From Actinomycetales bacterium (lineage in GTDB: Bacteria > Actinomycetota > Actinomycetes > Propionibacteriales > Nocardioidaceae), in assembly GCA_012513165.1 (NCBI GenBank), contig JAAZCT010000172.1, forward strand, positions 1-6,487: a DNA stretch of 6,487 nt, in the 5' to 3' direction. Position 1 is the stretch's first letter. Every line of letters begins with the position of its first letter. Shown piece by piece: positions 5,999 to 6,487 of the stretch. The notes beneath the pieces are model-generated. The model was not told where the DNA came from and made no database searches. It saw only the letters and a program-made list of their open reading frames with translations. The translations under genes and the position numbers were made by a program.

Positions 5999-6487
5999 CT
6001 ATCGCAACAGCCAAACAATGGCCTCTGCCGGGGCCAGCGCAGTCAACTCGAGCGGCGTCGCTGCGGCGCCCTGCCACTGGTCTCCGGCCGAGAGTGCCGT
6101 CCCGTTCACAGTGAGCGTGCCGGCGGTGACGTGGATCAGGTGGGATGCCGCGGCGGGCACGGCGAGCGGTTGTCCATCCACTCGAGCCACAAACACGCTG
6201 GCGTCAGCGTCTATTTCGGGTCCGGGGTGCAGGCCTGGGACTACGGGGATCTCTACTTGCCCATACGACGGCTCGCTGGCCAGATTGGCGCGCACCATCA
6301 TCTGCACGAATACAAGCGGTTCAGTGGTCGAGGCGTTCCGTTCGCTGTGGGTGACGCCCGGACCTGCGTTGAGGTGCTGCAGGGTGCCCGGAGTGACGTC
6401 CCCGCCGAAGCCAGTGCTGTCTTCGTGCGCGAGCGTGCCGTTCAACACCCACGTGAGGATGTCGACCTCGCGGTGCTTGTGCGGCTC
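5999..6487 (-). CDS. Pirin-family cupin protein, 5'-truncated
   Basis: This is the C-terminal 162 residues of a pirin (YhhW-like) bicupin protein. The frame stays open to the right edge; the GTG at 6448 is internal, because the metal-binding motif lies before it. Numbering from the edge, His3 and His5 (EPHKHREVDIL) and His47 and Glu49 (GVTHSERN) match the four iron ligands of pirins. Their 44-residue spacing equals that between His57 and His101 in E. coli YhhW, so about 54 N-terminal residues are missing. The N-terminal cupin is therefore intact in its metal site. The C-terminal cupin is short (about 95-162) and lacks metal ligands, as usual. Pirins bind non-heme iron, and some show quercetin dioxygenase activity; the substrate here is unknown. 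The gene ends with TAG 58 bases before tmsA, on the same strand, so read-through into the lipid genes is possible but not shown. Confidence 0.88.
   Translation of the reverse strand, partial: EPHKHREVDILTWVLNGTLAHEDSTGFGGDVTPGTLQHLNAGPGVTHSERNASTTEPLVFVQMMVRANLASEPSYGQVEIPVVPGLHPGPEIDADASVFVARVDGQPLAVPAAASHLIHVTAGTLTVNGTALSAGDQWQGAAATPLELTALAPAEAIVWLLR

Noticed and set aside
6446..6448. GTG as a start codon for the pirin protein.
   Set aside because: The upstream codons encode EPHKHREVDILTW, which holds two of the four pirin metal ligands at the exact expected spacing, so the gene continues past the window edge.

Overview
The window is about 6.5 kb of compact, high-GC DNA (roughly 60% G+C by eye), with almost no non-coding sequence. 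It carries eight protein genes in two convergent blocks. I see no RNA gene, mobile element, CRISPR array or phage signature. The gene content and style suggest an actinomycete: overlapping stop/start codons, a possible leaderless promoter, an actinobacterial-looking Mrp operon and a 10-methyl fatty acid gene pair. I cannot place it more precisely.

Left block, plus strand, 1-2476: the 3' part of a Mrp/Mnh-type multisubunit cation/proton antiporter operon in the standard order D-E-F-G. The MrpD gene is cut by the window edge and lacks about 130 N-terminal residues. The MrpE, MrpF and MrpG genes are complete. All four are joined by 4-base ATGA overlaps or a 2-base gap. The A, B and C subunits would lie upstream, outside the window. 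The complex would exchange Na+ (or K+/Li+) for protons across the cytoplasmic membrane.

Right block, minus strand, 6487-2510, in transcription order: a pirin-family cupin protein (5' end outside the window), an FAD-linked oxidoreductase of the DHCR24-like/TmsA (BfaA) type, a cyclopropane-fatty-acid-synthase-like methyltransferase of the TmsB (BfaB) type, and exodeoxyribonuclease III. The oxidoreductase and methyltransferase match, in family, order and tight spacing, the actinobacterial pair that makes 10-methyl branched fatty acids such as tuberculostearic acid. In that pathway TmsB uses S-adenosylmethionine to methylenate C10 of an oleoyl chain in phospholipid, and TmsA reduces the 10-methylene group to 10-methyl. 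The exonuclease III start codon overlaps the methyltransferase stop codon (TGATG), so a base-excision-repair nuclease appears translationally coupled to lipid-modifying genes.

The longest regulatory interval, 58 bases between the pirin gene and tmsA, holds a perfect 7-bp inverted repeat and a plausible leaderless promoter. The blocks converge on a 33-base gap without a clear terminator. No wholly new system is evident. The most interesting points are the 10-methyl fatty acid locus, an altered SAM-binding motif in its methyltransferase, and the small control region in front of it.
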